From Kitasatospora sp. NBC_00315 (lineage in GTDB: Bacteria; Actinomycetota; Actinomycetes; Streptomycetales; Streptomycetaceae), in assembly GCF_041435095.1 (NCBI RefSeq), contig NZ_CP108025.1:1116001-1180000 (forward strand): a DNA stretch of 64,000 nucleotides. Reading direction: 5' to 3'. The first letter of the stretch is position 1; every line of letters starts with the position of its first letter. The notes beneath the pieces are model-generated. The model saw only the letters and a program-made list of their open reading frames with translations. It was not told where the DNA came from and did no database searches. Position numbers and translations under genes: made by a program. This document shows, piece after piece, positions 63,129 through 64,000 of the stretch.

Positions 63129-63156
63129 GGTGTTGCAACGACCCCTTGAACCCAAG
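63129..63156. repeat. right terminal inverted repeat of the IS
   Basis: 28-bp right end, whose complement is CTTGGGTTCAAGGGGTCGTT followed by GCAACACC. It starts 8 nt after the transposase stop. Confidence 0.85.
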
Positions 63157-64000
63157 GTGCGGGGTCGGGCGGCCGGGGCCCTGCTCGTGCGGGGTCGGTT
63201 CGTGCGGCGTCGGGAACGCCTCGTCGCGCGACCGCTTGGTACCGCGCGGCGCCTGCTCCTGCGGCGCGTGCGTGCCGTGCGCCGCGCCGGCCGGACCCTG
63301 ACCGGCGGGCCTCGGCCGGACGGGACCCAGCCGCAACCCCGTGCCGCCCGGCTCGACCGCCCGGGGTCGGCCGACCGGCCCGGTGGCGATCGGTGGCTCG
63401 TGGGGCGCGGAGGGCCGGGGCGGCGGCGCGGCATGCGTGGTGCCACCGCCACCGTGACCGGTCGGGGCCGACATGGCGGGCATCGCCGGCATACCGCTCG
63501 GTGCCCCGGTGCCGGCCGGCGTCTCGCCCGGCCGGATCCCCTGGGTCGATCCGTCGCCGCCGAACGGGCGGTCACCGCCGGACGTGCGGTCGCCGGCGGA
63601 CGTGGACGTGAGGGTCGGCCCGGAGGCCAGGTGCGTGGTGCCCGGCCCGGAGTCGGTTCGGATGTCCGGGGAGGCCGTCGCCGAGGCGTGCGGAGCGCTC
63701 ACCGGACCGGCCGAACCGGCGCCGCCGATGTGGGCACCCGCCGCCCCACCACCGCCACCGGCAGCGACATGCGCCGGGGCCGGGGTCGGGGCGGGGGTCG
63801 AGGCGGGCACCGAACCGCCGCCGTCGTGCGACGCGGCCGGGACGGGAGCGGGCGCCGCCTCGGCGGCCGGACGCGGCCCGGCGCCGCCGGAGGCCCCGTC
63901 ATGGACCTGGCCCCCGCCGACCGGTGCCTCCGTGGCGACGGGGTGCGGGACCGCGTCGGTGTGGGGCACGGCGCCGACCGCCGGTGCACCGGCGTCCGCG
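63157..64000 (-). pseudogene. 5' part of the IS-split toxin-like gene, open to the window edge
   Basis: About 280 codons reading leftward from the right edge, with no stop before the IS. The protein is an Ala/Gly/Pro/Thr-rich, probably disordered stalk (PAPVPAASHDGG, GGGGGAAGAHIGG) with MPAMPAM and PRPAGQGPAG repeats. It ends in QEQAPRGTKRSRDEAF and PHEPTPHEQGPGRPTP, which duplicate the start of the downstream part (HEQAPKGGKRSREEAF). After the insertion it reads only a few IS codons (HLGFKGSLQHHLVSGGE) and stops. The true start is beyond the window, so the full protein is long, as in Streptomyces glutamine-deamidase-type polymorphic toxins. Confidence 0.7.

Larger units (their letters stand above)
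61675..63156 (+). mobile_element. IS30-family insertion sequence, 1482 bp
   Basis: The element carries one transposase gene. Its 28-bp ends CTTGGGTTCTAACGGTCCTC... (61675-61702) and the complement of 63129-63156 match at 23 of 28 positions. It is flanked by the 3-bp direct repeat GTG (61672-61674 and 63157-63159). Deleting the element and one GTG restores a continuous frame of the host gene (repeat HEQ-GPGRPTP-HEQ), proving a recent simple insertion. Insert length plus one repeat is 1485 bp, divisible by three. Confidence 0.92.

Overview
The window is very GC-rich actinobacterial DNA and most likely comes from a Streptomyces or Kitasatospora chromosome. The evidence is a conservon (cvnABCD plus P450) operon, two TTA-containing genes, frequent GTG starts, several -10 boxes 7-8 nt before start codons (leaderless type), DUF574/DUF2797/DUF1876/DUF6629 genes and many short GC-rich tandem repeats. 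It looks like an accessory, catabolism-rich region.

Layout. 1-3.3 kb: a sugar ABC importer (cut by the left edge) divergent from an IclR regulator. 3.4-7.9 kb: a five-gene conservon operon ending in a CYP157-like P450 that lacks the ExxR arginine. 8-18.9 kb: single metabolic genes (MBL hydrolase, a LigA paralogue, MocR regulator with a divergent methyltransferase, FAD oxidoreductase, fused carboxyltransferase, aldo/keto reductase) and an unusual tRNA with a UUC anticodon. 19-33.4 kb: an arabinose-type system made of a ChvE-MmsAB importer, a secreted GH27 glycosidase, the araBDA operon and a LacI regulator. These are tied together by one operator (core GTTAACGCTAAC) that sits in the same place in four promoters. 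33.4-43.5 kb: HD hydrolase, methyltransferases, a decayed MFS transporter, two TTA-containing membrane-protein genes, PolX and small secreted proteins. 43.5-49.5 kb: a small NRPS-like locus (FhuF-like protein, acyl-CoA dehydrogenase, free A-T didomain, divergent free-standing C domain). 49.7-53.3 kb: MocA-type oxidoreductase, a decayed CoA-transferase and a GH13 glucosidase. 53.6-59.9 kb: a D-amino-acid/2-keto-3-deoxy-sugar locus (KDPG aldolase, D-aminoacylase, D-amino acid deaminase, KDG kinase, IclR, RidA). 60-64 kb: a large toxin-like gene with a papain-fold domain, split by an IS30-family element with 28-bp ends and a GTG target duplication; the gene runs off the right edge.

How the genes fit together. 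The GH27 enzyme would release sugar outside the cell, ChvE-MmsAB would import it, and AraA, AraB and AraD would convert L-arabinose to D-xylulose 5-phosphate, under the LacI regulator. In the D-amino-acid block, D-aminoacylase would free D-amino acids, the PLP deaminase would convert them to 2-oxo acids and RidA would clear the enamine/imine intermediate. Its IclR gene overlaps the kinase gene and is probably the local regulator. Coordinates were read by hand from the sequence and family names come from motif recognition; no searches were run.
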